The notes below the pieces were generated by a model. The model ran no database searches and had not been told where the DNA came from. It worked only from the letters and a program-made list of their open reading frames with translations. From positions 186,001-250,000 of the forward strand of contig NZ_JAJSLW010000010.1 in NCBI RefSeq assembly GCF_021729145.1: DNA of 64,000 nucleotides, written 5' to 3'. Of the stretch, positions 45,924 to 56,800 are shown one piece after another (positions within the stretch are counted from its first letter, which is position 1; each line of letters opens with the position of its first letter). This DNA is from Membranihabitans maritimus. Lineage in GTDB: Bacteria; Bacteroidota; Bacteroidia; Chitinophagales; Saprospiraceae. The position numbers were made by a program, and so were the translations under genes.

Positions 45924-46931
45924 CTACTTATACGCCCCCATAAACTCTTCTGCCTTTGCCACCATGTTTTTACTACCGCAAAAGAAAGGGGTACGTTGGT
46001 GTAATTCAGTAGGTTGGATGTCCAGGATCCTATTAAACCCATTGCTTGCTATTCCCCCGGCTTGTTCTGCCAAAAATGCCAGTGGATTGCACTCGTACAA
46101 TAATCGTAATTTTCCAGTACCGAGTTGGTTGTGTTTTGGATAAATATAAATTCCACCTTTAATCATGTTCCTGTGGAAGTCCGTAACGAGGGATCCGATA
46201 TATCTGCTGGTATATGGCCTGTTTCCTTCCTCCATTTGGCAGTATTTGATATACTTTTTGACCCCGTTCGGAAAGTGGGTGTAATTTCCTTCGTTAATAG
46301 AATATATATTCCCATCCGGCGGAAATTCCATATTGGGATGGGAAAGGTAGTAAGTGCCAATGGCAGGATTTAGTGTGAATCCATTAACGCCATGTCCTGT
46401 GGTGTATACCATCATGGTGGAAGTCCCGTAAATTATATAACCGGCGGCCACCTGTTTGTTCCCGGGCTGGAGAAAGTCGTCCATAGTTACCGGTTTTCCG
46501 ATCGGGGAGATTCTGCGGTAAATTGAGAAAATAGTCCCTACTGAAACATTGACATCAATATTACTTGATCCATCCAACGGGTCAATAAGTACGATATATT
46601 TATTTTGATTTTTATTGTCAAGGCTGTTGATAGGTAGAAAGTGGTCCTCTTCTTCAGATGCTATTCCACAAACAATTTCACGATTTGACAAGGTATGGAC
46701 AAAGATTTCATGTGCCAGGATATCTAGCTTTTGTTGTTTTTCTCCCTGTACATTGATGGTTCCGGAGCCCCCGATTATATCAATTAAACCGGCTTTATTT
46801 ACTTCGTGATTAACGATTTTCCCAGCGAGACGAATTGCATTGATTAATTTAGAAAGTTCCCCTGTTGAATATTTAAATTCATTCTGTTTTTCGATGATGA
46901 ATTCACCTAGTGTTTGGTGGTCTTGAGACAT
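45924..46931 (-). CDS. fbp: class I fructose-1,6-bisphosphatase
   Basis: This 335-residue enzyme hydrolyses fructose-1,6-bisphosphate in gluconeogenesis. The ATG at 46931 ([20 protein letters not shown]) is preferred to one 15 codons earlier. The metal and active-site signature is [20 protein letters not shown]. Also present are [12 protein letters not shown], the Lys-containing [20 protein letters not shown] segment and [10 protein letters not shown]. Length is normal. The gene stands alone, with the decayed HEPN/MNT pair downstream. Confidence 0.97.
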   Translation of the reverse strand: MSQDHQTLGEFIIEKQNEFKYSTGELSKLINAIRLAGKIVNHEVNKAGLIDIIGGSGTINVQGEKQQKLDILAHEIFVHTLSNREIVCGIASEEEDHFLPINSLDNKNQNKYIVLIDPLDGSSNIDVNVSVGTIFSIYRRISPIGKPVTMDDFLQPGNKQVAAGYIIYGTSTMMVYTTGHGVNGFTLNPAIGTYYLSHPNMEFPPDGNIYSINEGNYTHFPNGVKKYIKYCQMEEGNRPYTSRYIGSLVTDFHRNMIKGGIYIYPKHNQLGTGKLRLLYECNPLAFLAEQAGGIASNGFNRILDIQPTELHQRTPFFCGSKNMVAKAEEFMGAYK

Positions 46932-47240
46932 GGTCGTTTCGAATTTTAGTATGAAATTCAAGTTGAGTGCGACCAAGATACAGGTTATTCGTACAAAAAG
47001 AATACTATTAAGGAGGGACTTAAGTTACAAAATCTATCAAATGTTCCACATACCAGATAGGTGTTTGGCAAAATATTGAGTATGATTAAGTTATGAAACC
47101 GATGAAAATAATTTAATTTTTATTTTTTTCCTGAAATTAGAAGATGGATTTTTTGCAATTGTTGTCAGTATCCGGACATTTATTTTTCAGTATGCTTTAT
47201 TTTATTTATTATACTTTACACATATAGATATTACTATTTT
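46932..47240. other. divergent promoter gap between fbp and channel gene
   Basis: About 310 bp of very AT-rich sequence lies between two divergent genes. It should hold both promoters, but I cannot point to a convincing -33/-7 pair. No small gene is seen. Confidence 0.4.
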
Positions 47241-48320
47241 ATGGGACGAAGGGTATTGGTTTTTACATATATTTTCTTATTTTTTTTCTTGATCAAAGGA
47301 TCCATGGCGCAAGACACGTTGGATGTTTTAATATCGGGTAGTCCTCCATTTGTCATGACAGACGTATCCGAGCCATCGGGGTTGTCGATAGATATTTGGG
47401 AGGAAGCTGCTTTGAATAATAATTTTTTGTTCCGGTATCACAATGAGCCGGACACTGAATCAGCCATCAATTCAATTGAAGCGGGAAGATTTGATGTATT
47501 AGTAGGGCCGATCAGTATTCTTTCGGAACGGGCAGACCGGGTACGTTTTACCCAGCCCTATTTTGTTTCCAGTATTTCCCTGGTGTCAAAAGTAGAGACT
47601 CCTTCGGTATGGGATCGTATCAAGCCTTTTTTTAGTAAGACTTTTTTTATTGCGGTACTTGTCTTGTTGTTTATTTTGGGAATCGTAGGAACGTTGATTT
47701 GGTTGGCGGAAAGGAAGAAATCCCCAGAGGAATTTCCGCCTGATGTTCTTCGGGGAATAGGGAATGGGATTTGGTTTGCACTAGTGACTATGACGACCGT
47801 AGGATACGGGGACCGGGCACCGAAGACCCTGGCGGGAAGGATTGTGGCCGGGGGTTGGATGATTATTGCCTTGATTACCACGACATCATTAGTGGCTGGA
47901 ATAGCCAGTACATTGACGGTATCTGGACTGAGTTCGACCAGTATAAGAAATGCGGATGATTTGGCCGGGGAAATAGTAGCCGTACCCCATTCTTCACCAT
48001 CTGTTGAATTTGTAAATCAATACGGAGGTAAAGTAGTGGAAGTTGAAAACATTCGTGAAGCATTCGAAAAACTGAATAACGGTGCGGTCAAGGTAATAGT
48101 GTATGATAAGCCCCAGTTGGAATATTTCATGGAAACAAATAAAGACCTGTCCAGGGGATTGAAAATTGCGAATGCGGAATATTTACCGCAGGGATATGGT
48201 TTTGCCACTTCCCTGGAAAGTCAATATTTTACCGGGATAAATGTTGGCTTACTGGAACTTCATGAAAGTGGGGTGGTAAGAGAATTAGTGAATGATTGGT
48301 TGAAGGAGGAAGAAGAGTGA
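47241..48320 (+). CDS. GluR0-type ligand-gated potassium channel
   Basis: This 359-residue inner-membrane protein has a signal peptide (ends SMAQ), lobe 1 of a periplasmic binding domain (about 27-120; LDVLISGSPPFV, FDVLVGPISILSERADRVRF) and a transmembrane helix (about 132-155). The pore loop carries the potassium filter TVGYGD (186-191). A second helix (about 198-218) and lobe 2 (about 222-355) follow. The split binding domain around a two-helix pore is the architecture of prokaryotic ionotropic glutamate receptors such as GluR0. An amino acid is the likely ligand. The Arg in ERADRVRFTQPYF matches the ligand-binding arginine area of amino-acid-binding proteins. Confidence 0.88.
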   Translation: MGRRVLVFTYIFLFFFLIKGSMAQDTLDVLISGSPPFVMTDVSEPSGLSIDIWEEAALNNNFLFRYHNEPDTESAINSIEAGRFDVLVGPISILSERADRVRFTQPYFVSSISLVSKVETPSVWDRIKPFFSKTFFIAVLVLLFILGIVGTLIWLAERKKSPEEFPPDVLRGIGNGIWFALVTMTTVGYGDRAPKTLAGRIVAGGWMIIALITTTSLVAGIASTLTVSGLSSTSIRNADDLAGEIVAVPHSSPSVEFVNQYGGKVVEVENIREAFEKLNNGAVKVIVYDKPQLEYFMETNKDLSRGLKIANAEYLPQGYGFATSLESQYFTGINVGLLELHESGVVRELVNDWLKEEEE

Positions 48321-48363
48321 TAAAATTTTATGCTTTTGTCTTATAAAGAAAGACAATATTGAG

Positions 48364-49020
48364 TTGTCCGGAAACTTGAATTTAATATTATTTTTATGTA
48401 AATTCACCAGTGGAAATAGGGATTCTCTGATCAATCATACTTCTAGAGTGAAAGATACAAATTCAGCAGAGATTATAAGATTTTTACAGTCCGGAGATGA
48501 AAAAGCTTTCGAAACGGTATACCGTTTGTATTCTAACAATCTATACATTGTCGCCCGGTCTTATATAAATGACGATTTTGTCGCAGAAGAAATTGTCCAG
48601 AAAGTCTTTATACGGTTGTGGGACAAACGAGAGCAATTAAATATTACATCCAACCTTAACGGGTATTTATTCATGATGGTCAAAAATAAATGTCTGGATC
48701 ACCTGAGAAAACCGAGGAAGATCATTTCGTTCGAAGATAAAGTAGGACAAGATGAAACGGATATCAATTTTAATGCACTTCAAGATGATGGAGTCTCCCG
48801 CCTGATCGAATCCGAACTGGAACAAAGTATTTACAAGGCGATTGATTTTCTTCCGGATGCTTGCAAGGCCGTTTTTTTGAAAACCAAAATAGACGGTTTA
48901 AAATATAGGGAAGCTGCCAATGAATTGAATATTTCTGTGAAGACGGTAGAGAGCCATATGAACAAAGCATTAAAACATATGCGGGTATATTTGAGGGAGT
49001 TTTTGTCGGTGTTTTTATGA
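48364..49020 (+). CDS. ECF RNA polymerase sigma factor
   Basis: This ECF sigma factor has up to 218 residues; a GTG at 48448 (VKDTNSAEIIRFLQSGDEKA) is a more natural start than the TTG at 48364 and would give 190. Region 2 contains DDFVAEEIVQKVFIRLWDKR and region 4 the HTH YREAANELNISVKTVESHMN. This class normally sits next to a FecR anti-sigma and an STN-SusC. Here the only FecR/STN-SusC set is at 53.9-58.6 kb, on the opposite strand and 9 kb away, with their operon ending 371 bp from this gene. They may form a split signalling set, or the partner may lie elsewhere. Confidence 0.9.
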   Translation: MSGNLNLILFLCKFTSGNRDSLINHTSRVKDTNSAEIIRFLQSGDEKAFETVYRLYSNNLYIVARSYINDDFVAEEIVQKVFIRLWDKREQLNITSNLNGYLFMMVKNKCLDHLRKPRKIISFEDKVGQDETDINFNALQDDGVSRLIESELEQSIYKAIDFLPDACKAVFLKTKIDGLKYREAANELNISVKTVESHMNKALKHMRVYLREFLSVFL

Positions 49021-49391
49021 CGAACCTATAATTTGTTGTTGTTCCGTCGTATAGAATAAGGAAGGGATTTTTGGAAACAATGCCTGAATTAAGCAGAGTA
49101 AAAAATGATTATGGATATTTTAATATACGAGACTAATTCATGAGCCGGAAATATGTAGTAGTAAGTACACTGTTCTGTGGTTTCGGATTTTCGGTAGTTG
49201 ACTATTGCGCCCTGGAATCATCATCAGGAAGTTAACTCAGATACTATATTACTGCACATCAATTTTTTTTTACATTAAATTACCTCTGTTGTTCATGATG
49301 CGTCTATGTATAAAACGAGTTAAGAAGCAATTCAAGGTGGGTTCGGAGTTGGTGAATTTTATATTCTGGAGTATGTGTAGTGAATATCCAT
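49021..49391. other. convergent gap without convincing gene
   Basis: These 371 bp separate the sigma gene and the FG-GAP gene, which converge. A 31-codon plus frame from 49141 (MSRKYVVVSTLFCGFGFSVV) has no supporting context. No clear terminator hairpin was found. Confidence 0.4.
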
Positions 49392-50738
49392 TTATTTAAT
49401 TGGATTCTCATACCATACTACACCCAATCCATCATCTTCTTCATTTTCATCATTAGTTAGCACATCCAGATCCCCGTCCCCATCCAGATCAAGCAGGGTA
49501 ACTAAATCAAATTTCCTTCCTTTTTTAGCGCTGATTTTTTCAAATATCCAATTTTCAGGAAGGAAGGGAGATGTTGAAAACGTTCCCAGGATTACACTAT
49601 GTTTTCCATTTATTTTGTAGTCTTCATAAGGAATGGAAGCTACATTTCCCTCTTCTTCAAAAGATAAAACAATGTCCAATTGGCCGTCAATATTTATATC
49701 TGCAACTGCTAGTGCTTTTCCTCTTTCTCCGGACCAGGAAGGGTAAGGGATTTTATAATGATTCCAGGTGTCGTTGTTGTTCTGTTGTTTAAGGATTATA
49801 ATTCCATTATAGAGGTCAGGGACTAAAATTTCCTTTGCCCCATTGTTGTCTAAATCTGCCAATGTCAAAAACATTGGTTCTCCATCTGAAACGCCGATCA
49901 TGTGGGACTTCCATTTTTTATAGAACTCTTTACTATTTCTTCCTGGATTTTCCAGCCACCGTACACCAGAATTATTACTATATTTCCGGTCTGAGATTAA
50001 TATATCGGGATGTTTATCATCATTCATGTCTATTATTTTTATTGACATGACCCAACCAGCTGTTGTCAAAGGGAAGTATTCCCAATCCTGTACTTTTTTA
50101 GGATTGGGGGGTGATTTCAACCAGCCTACCACTGCCTGATCATTTCCATGAATACCTTTTTTTCTTTTTGAACCTACGATCAAATCGATTCCGTTTTTTC
50201 CATCCATATCAGTGGGGACTACAAACATCCAGGCTGTTAACCCATCTGTTACCGGTACGACTTCGGTTTTCCAGTTTCCGGAATTCATGTAGTCCCCAGG
50301 ATTTTCCGGTGCCCAGTGAAATAGTATTTGATTCGTATTCCCCTCCGAAGCGGTGACTAGATCGAGGATCCCGTTTTGGTCCAAATCAATGAGTACTGCA
50401 TCTTCCACATGTGGGGAAGATAATTCCACATAGTTCCAAAATTCATCGATTTTGTCGTATCCCGGATGGATATAAATACGGCTTACACCACCTTCTTCAA
50501 AACCACTTACCAGGTCCGGCAATCCATCACCGTTAACATCTGCCAGTTTTACACCGTCCGAACCGGATTGAGGATCCGGATCAAGTAAATGCATTTTCCA
50601 GGGAAGGCCATGTCCCATATCTTTTGTAATGCCATTCGAAGCTTTAATCTCATTCGATTGATCCGGATAGTTTAGAACCATATAAAGTAGCAAAGAGGGG
50701 CAGATGACAATAAACGCTGTTTTTAAAATCCAATTCAT
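49392..50738 (-). CDS. FG-GAP/VCBS repeat protein in sulfatase locus
   Basis: This 448-residue secreted propeller protein has a hydrophobic N-terminal segment (about 5-24) that may be a signal or an anchor. Calcium-loop repeats include DVNGDGLPD, DLDQNGILD, DMDGKNGID, DMNDDKHPD, DLDNNGAKE, DINIDGQLD and DLDGDGDLD, again seven as in a seven-bladed propeller. It shares layout and WYENP-type motifs with the FG-GAP protein at 26315-27484. It ends the FecR/SusC/SusD/sulfatase operon, 20 bp after the sulfatase stop. It may be an accessory glycan-binding or lyase-like protein. Confidence 0.86.
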   Translation of the reverse strand: MNWILKTAFIVICPSLLLYMVLNYPDQSNEIKASNGITKDMGHGLPWKMHLLDPDPQSGSDGVKLADVNGDGLPDLVSGFEEGGVSRIYIHPGYDKIDEFWNYVELSSPHVEDAVLIDLDQNGILDLVTASEGNTNQILFHWAPENPGDYMNSGNWKTEVVPVTDGLTAWMFVVPTDMDGKNGIDLIVGSKRKKGIHGNDQAVVGWLKSPPNPKKVQDWEYFPLTTAGWVMSIKIIDMNDDKHPDILISDRKYSNNSGVRWLENPGRNSKEFYKKWKSHMIGVSDGEPMFLTLADLDNNGAKEILVPDLYNGIIILKQQNNNDTWNHYKIPYPSWSGERGKALAVADINIDGQLDIVLSFEEEGNVASIPYEDYKINGKHSVILGTFSTSPFLPENWIFEKISAKKGRKFDLVTLLDLDGDGDLDVLTNDENEEDDGLGVVWYENPIK

Positions 50739-50758
50739 AAGGAATACTATTTATGTTA

Positions 50759-52081
50759 TTATTTTTGGACCCACTTCGGGTGTTTTCTCATTTCCTTTTC
50801 CAGAAAGATTTTCACGTCCCGTGCTTCTGCCTTTAAACTTTCGTCCGATAATGGATTTTTTTCCAGGACATCGTTCCTAAGATCATAGAATCGACCATCG
50901 TGATACAATTTATAATCCAGCGTACGGACAAAACGCGCTCTTTTGGAATCGGCTGTTTTGCTCAACGGATTACGGTCATAGTGCACAAAAGCAGTTTGAC
51001 GACCCTGGAAGTTCTTTTGGCCGGTCAACAAAGGATGAAAACTCGTACCATTGGTTTGTATCCTTTCTCCTGCTAAATCGGCGAGAGTGGGAAAGAAATC
51101 GCTGAATTCTATAAGTCCCTCATAAGTACTGCCGGTTTTGATTTGGTCAGGCCAGTAAGCAATAAGCGGGACGCGTGTCCCGGCATCTTTTGTTGTAGAT
51201 TTTCCACCTTGTACTTTTCCTGTTTTCGTCAGGGTATGAATAGATTGATGGGTCCCGTTATCCCCGGTAAAAAGGACCAGCGTATTCTCATCCAACCCCA
51301 ATTTTGCTAATTGATGAACGATTTTTCCAACCATTTTATCCATATATGATACCATATCCCTGAAATAGGCCGTATCATTTTCATACCGTCGGCTCTTATC
51401 TGTCCATGCTTCCGATTCAGGGGTTGGGACGAAAGGGGAGTGGACCAGCACCATCGGATAATAAACCATGAATGGTTGATCCCGGTTCTTATCTATAAAA
51501 TCTAGGATATAATCAGAGAAAATATCAGGCCCATAATGATCTTTTGTAACTTCAAGGTATCGGCCGTTTTCTTCGATGAAAGGTTCAGAATATCTGTCTC
51601 CATCATATTTGCGATGGCGAAGCTGCCATAGGCAATATTCATCGAAACCAAATTGATAGGGAACTGTATTGTCGTTCCAGTCCGACACCTGGTCTTTTGT
51701 GTGAACTCCATTTAATTGCCATTTACCGGCGATACAGGTTCTGTAACCCGCCTTTTTCATCATTTGCGCAAAGGTATACTCATTCCTTCCCAAATGTCCC
51801 CAGTAATCATAATTTTGGTAATTGTACAGGCCTGTCATTATTTTTACCCTGGACGGAGTACACATGGGTTGTGAAATACAATGGGTGAAACGTATACCAT
51901 TGGACGCCAAAGAGTCCAACACAGGGGTATGATATGATAAACTTCCATTACTGCTCAGGCATTCGTACCCAAGATCATCGGCCATAATAAGGACTACGTT
52001 TGGTTTTTGTGCACCTAAAAAAATTGGATTTAGTAGAAACTGGAGGAAGCTAATTAGATAAAAAGTGTGTATATGTTTCAT
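50759..52081 (-). CDS. S1-family sulfatase
   Basis: This complete 440-residue secreted arylsulfatase-type enzyme has a signal peptide to about residue 25, then VVLIMADDLGYECLSSNG with the calcium-binding Asp pair. CTPSR follows at 74-78, where Cys74 would be converted to formylglycine. The Lys/His residues lie in AGKWQLNGVH and VHSPF. GDNGTHQSI supplies the remaining metal ligands. No maturase (FGE or anSME) is in the window. It lies 57 bp after SusD and signals that the locus handles a sulfated glycan, consistent with a marine lifestyle. Confidence 0.94.
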   Translation of the reverse strand: MKHIHTFYLISFLQFLLNPIFLGAQKPNVVLIMADDLGYECLSSNGSLSYHTPVLDSLASNGIRFTHCISQPMCTPSRVKIMTGLYNYQNYDYWGHLGRNEYTFAQMMKKAGYRTCIAGKWQLNGVHTKDQVSDWNDNTVPYQFGFDEYCLWQLRHRKYDGDRYSEPFIEENGRYLEVTKDHYGPDIFSDYILDFIDKNRDQPFMVYYPMVLVHSPFVPTPESEAWTDKSRRYENDTAYFRDMVSYMDKMVGKIVHQLAKLGLDENTLVLFTGDNGTHQSIHTLTKTGKVQGGKSTTKDAGTRVPLIAYWPDQIKTGSTYEGLIEFSDFFPTLADLAGERIQTNGTSFHPLLTGQKNFQGRQTAFVHYDRNPLSKTADSKRARFVRTLDYKLYHDGRFYDLRNDVLEKNPLSDESLKAEARDVKIFLEKEMRKHPKWVQK

Positions 52082-52138
52082 TAGAATAACGATAAATAGT
52101 TTGCTTTTTATTGACTTTTAATATTGAATATAACATTC

Positions 52139-53866
52139 TTAATACCCAGGATTTTGCTCCAGATTGGTTCCTGTATTTTTTTCAATATCATCAAAAGGAA
52201 TAGGCCAAAGGTTATTGTGGTCTAAATAAGTTGGGCCGAGTTGGGGATCATATTTTCTGGATCGCTCTACAGTTTTGCCTAATCTCTGTACGGTAACAAG
52301 GTAAGGTGTTTCAAAATGTAATTCTCTCATGCGTTCATCTAATATATAGTCTATATTCACTTGAGATGGGTCGACTTCAGGAGCTTGAGCTCTTCTTCGG
52401 ACAGAATTAATATCATTGGCGGCATTAGCTAAGTCTCCTTTGCCAAGGTAGGCTTCTGCTCTTAATAAGTAGGTTTCTGCCAATCTTATTACGTATTGAT
52501 CTTTCCAGTTTCTCTTACATGGATCAGTGTGACCTATTGAGCCGGGAACGGATTGATCTTCAATTAATAATTCATTTGGAAAGCTTCCAAAAGTAGAGCC
52601 TTTAGCAATTGTAGGAAAATAATCTCTCATTGTATCAGTAAGGGTTTCTTGTGGAAAAGGTAGATTATCTTTTATAAGCCACTTTCCCACATGATCAGAG
52701 GCTGGGTTTTTAACAATCCAATCACGTATGATATTATGAGGAGCATTGCGGATATCTCCTTCTCCACTTTTTTCCCAAAGTTCATTTTCAAAATAAGGTC
52801 CGGGCCTTATAAAACCACCACCTCTTCCACCGTAGTTCTCATTTGGATGCGGAATTATCTGGACTTCATTTCCATCATTGTTTCTTACTTTTAATTGCCA
52901 CAACCTTGGCATTTGGGCCCTGACACCGTATCCTCCGTTCCCACCGCCTGGAACGTTATATGAAAAAGGCATAACCCATAAAGATTCAGTGTTTCCGGCA
53001 GAACGGTCCTGGTTTCCTTTAAAAAACAAATCCCAATATACATCACCGCCGTCAAAATTAGGGTCATTATTAAACCCGAGTAACTCGGGACTTTCTATTT
53101 TATTTCCAAATCTTTCAGTCATTAATTCGGTGGCAGGATTTTCAATGACTTTTGATGCGATGTTTATGGCATCATCCCATCTTTCCAAAGATATGTATAG
53201 TTCAGATAATACGTGCATTGCTGCCATATTGTTCAGACGTGAAACATCTGTTCCATTGATGTCTGGCAAATTTTCTACTGCAAATTCAAGATCTGTTATA
53301 CATTGTTCATAGACTTCCTGACGGGAAGCTCTTGTGTAATCACGTTTTGGTTCTTTTGTTTCCTCCAGAACTATAGGAACACCCCCATATAAATTTGCCA
53401 GGATTTTGTGTGATAAAGCCCTGAAAAATAGCGCTTCAGCTTGGATTCTGTTTTTTTGTTCTGCATTCAATTCTGCATTTGGATTTTCAGATCTTTCAAT
53501 GATGACGTTTGCATCATATATCATACGATATAAGTTTACCCATAAGAAATTATACATATCACCAGAATTTGTTGGTAATAAAATGGATTGTACGTTGTCC
53601 CAACGAGCTTGATTTGGGTAGGAAAGTTCAGTTAAACTCCAAAGCAAGCCTCCATCTTCTTCATAAATCAAATCTCTATATACATCATGAAGATTTAAAA
53701 CGGCCGCATCAAAGTCTGAGATTGATAAATAAGCATTTTCCGGGGAAAAAAAATCCTGTGGGATTTCTTCCAGAAATTTATCTTCATCACATGAAAAAAA
53801 GGGGATTGTAATAAATAAAAGTCCAATAAGAACCAGTATGTTTTGGATGTATATTTTATGTTTCAT
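52139..53866 (-). CDS. SusD/RagB family lipoprotein (locus 3)
   Basis: This 575-residue glycan-binding lipoprotein has the lipobox TIPFFSC (about Cys26), then FLEEIPQDFFSPENAYLSIS and the SusD helical domain. The C-terminal domain has YILDERMRELHFETPYLVTV. It is 10 bp after SusC. It is longer than the other two SusD proteins by about 75 residues, with an inserted Gly-rich stretch (NVPGGGNGGYGVRAQM, ENYGGRGGGFI) that may shape the binding site. Confidence 0.94.
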   Translation of the reverse strand: MKHKIYIQNILVLIGLLFITIPFFSCDEDKFLEEIPQDFFSPENAYLSISDFDAAVLNLHDVYRDLIYEEDGGLLWSLTELSYPNQARWDNVQSILLPTNSGDMYNFLWVNLYRMIYDANVIIERSENPNAELNAEQKNRIQAEALFFRALSHKILANLYGGVPIVLEETKEPKRDYTRASRQEVYEQCITDLEFAVENLPDINGTDVSRLNNMAAMHVLSELYISLERWDDAINIASKVIENPATELMTERFGNKIESPELLGFNNDPNFDGGDVYWDLFFKGNQDRSAGNTESLWVMPFSYNVPGGGNGGYGVRAQMPRLWQLKVRNNDGNEVQIIPHPNENYGGRGGGFIRPGPYFENELWEKSGEGDIRNAPHNIIRDWIVKNPASDHVGKWLIKDNLPFPQETLTDTMRDYFPTIAKGSTFGSFPNELLIEDQSVPGSIGHTDPCKRNWKDQYVIRLAETYLLRAEAYLGKGDLANAANDINSVRRRAQAPEVDPSQVNIDYILDERMRELHFETPYLVTVQRLGKTVERSRKYDPQLGPTYLDHNNLWPIPFDDIEKNTGTNLEQNPGY

Positions 53867-53876
53867 TTTACTATTA

Positions 53877-56800
53877 TTAAAATTCTATATTTATTCCAAA
53901 AGAATAGCTTTTTAAAACGGGTCTTCCACTTCTTGTAATAGTTTGATTTGTTTCAGGATCCCACCCATTCCACTTTGTAAAAGTCAAAAGGTTTTTTCCA
54001 TTTAAATAAACCTGAACTCCTTTTAAACCATTAATGCCTGTTATGTTGCCTGGAATTTGATAGGTGAGGGATACATTTTGTAACCGGATAAAACTCCTAT
54101 CCCCATAAAGTGTTCCCCTTGTTCCATTTGCTGTATAAATATTGGGACGTTGATATCTTGCATTAGGATTTTCCGGAGTCCAGTATTCCACACTTTGAGG
54201 GAAAATATAACGAAAATGGAGTTCCGAATTTTGGAATCCAAAATCTAAGTAGTTATCACGACCTAAATACCGATTTTTCCCTCCCTGAATCGAATGGATA
54301 AAAAACTTTAAAGAGAGGTTTTTATAACTAAAATTATTATTTATGCCAAAAGTATATGCGGGTGTGGTATAACCAATTATTTTTCTGTCATCCAAAGGAT
54401 TTATTACACCATCCCCATTTTGGTCAACAGGTTTATGTGCACCAACATCAAAACCTGGTGGTATCTCATCATTCAATTGCCATTTACCGTTTAATTCATA
54501 ATCATAAATGGCATCGATTGATTCTCCAATGAATAACCCTTCTGATATCAAATCATCCTCACTTCCATCATTATCAAGATCAAACCCTAATAATTCTTTT
54601 AGCTCGTTGCGATTACGGGAAAACGTGAAAGAAGTTGACCAATTAAATTGATCTTTTTGAATATTCAATGTAGAAAGGCTTAGTTCCAATCCATTGTTAT
54701 GTAATTTTCCTAAATTATCCGGGAATTCTGTATATCGACTAATTGCAGGAATATCTACCCTATAGAAGAGATTAGTAGTATTGTTATTATAATAATCAAT
54801 ACTTCCTGATATTCTCTGATTTAATATTCCAAAATCGATACCCAAATTAATTCCGGTAGTTTGTTCCCATTTAAGGTTGGGACTTTCCAATGTAGATATA
54901 CTTTGTGTGTACAATGGTGTCCGTGACATATCAATAAAATTAAACCCTCCGTTGACTGTCGCCAGTGTCTGGTATCTGCCAATAGTTCTGTTCCCGACTG
55001 TTCCGTATGATATTCTCAATTTTAATTGATCCAACCAATTGGAATTATCTCGTAAAAACTGTTCCTCCGAAATATTCCAGGCAAAAGAAATGGAAGGGAA
55101 AATTCCAAATTTATTAGTTTTCCCAAATCCGGAAAATCCATCCCTTCTAATAGTACCTGTAAATAAATATTTGTAGTCAAATCCATAAAAAATCCTGGCC
55201 ATTGAATAAAGACTCGTTTCTTCCCATGCTCCAGAAATTGCTTGTTGCCTTTCAGAATCAGCAACTTGTAGCCGATTGAAGCCTAAAATGTCATTTACAA
55301 AATTTTGGCCAATGGCCTGGGTGTTATCCTGAAGTCTTTTTTCCACTCCATAGACCAGGGTCAATTGAATATTATGAAGGTCGTTGAAGTTGCGGTTATA
55401 TGAAAGTATATTATCTGAAGACCAGTTATTAATAAAAAGGATTTCTTTATTTCCCTCTCCTTGAAAATCTACCGCATATGATCTAAATTGGTATAATTTT
55501 GTCCTTTTGTAGTTATTAGCAAAATTAACTTTGTAGGAAAGTCCGTCTAAGAAGGGAAAGTCAATTTTAGTATATAGATTTCCAAACAGATTGAGGCTTT
55601 TATTTAAGTCGTCCCTTTGGAATTGCAAATTGGGATTAATTTGGCCGGCAAGAATAGTCCTATATCTTTCACCATTAGAATCCATGTCGGTAGCATACGG
55701 CTCAATATAGCGATCTGTAGGATTTGCTGTTGCTCCAGAATAATCACCCAAGCTCATAAAGGATTGGATGCCTATTTCAATCCAATCTGTAACATTGGTT
55801 GTCAAATTGAGCCTGGCAGATAATCGATCATAAGACTCATTCTGTAAATACCCCTTTTGCTCATTATATCCTAATGAAATAAGATATGAATTAAATTCAT
55901 TACTGTTTGATAAAGACAGATTATGATTTTGAGTGTATAATAAGTCATTTGTGATAACATCGTACCAGTTAGTAGATCTCCCATCCCGATATGCTTCTCC
56001 TTCCTCATTCACTGAAAAAATATTACTTATTTGCCAATTGGGATTAGGTTCTAGATAACCCGACTCTTCTGTTCGGCTTTGAAAGACAATAGATTCTTCA
56101 GTTTGTTTATAAAATCCCTCCAGATCAGGAGGTGTTAAATCTTTTACAGGATTTTGAATTGAATATGAACCAGAATATGATATAGTTGGTTTACCCTTAT
56201 TATTTAGTCCTTTTTTCGTGGTTAATAGAATAACACCATTGGCTGCTTGCGATCCGTAAACAGCTGCTGCACTAGCATCTTTCAGAATATCGACAGATGC
56301 AATGTCGGAAGGGTTTATATCATTAATATTTCCTCGAAATATTACATTATCGACGACAACCAGGGGAGAATTGGAACCAGCTAAAGTAGACTGTCCTCTA
56401 ATTAGCATATTGGGTTCTTGTCCTGATTGTATAGTTTGGCCGATGTCAAGACCGGCTACATTTCCTCTTAGTGATTCCATAATAGATGTATTTGGAGATT
56501 CAGCCATAGCATCTATATCGGCCCGGACCACACTCCCCGTCAAATCACTCTTTTTCTGTGTCCCATACCCCACGACCACTACTTCATCCAGGGTCTGGGA
56601 ATCTTCCAGTAATGTAACTTCAATCTCGGTTTTACCTCCAATTTTAATTTCCTGGGTTTGATATCCTATATATGATATTACCAGTATCGCTTGTTCATCT
56701 ACTTCTTCCAACGTAAATCGCCCTTCAAAATCGGTGGAGGTTCCTTTGTTGGTTCCTTTGACCAATACGTTGACCCCAATCAGAGGCTCCCCGGACTGAT

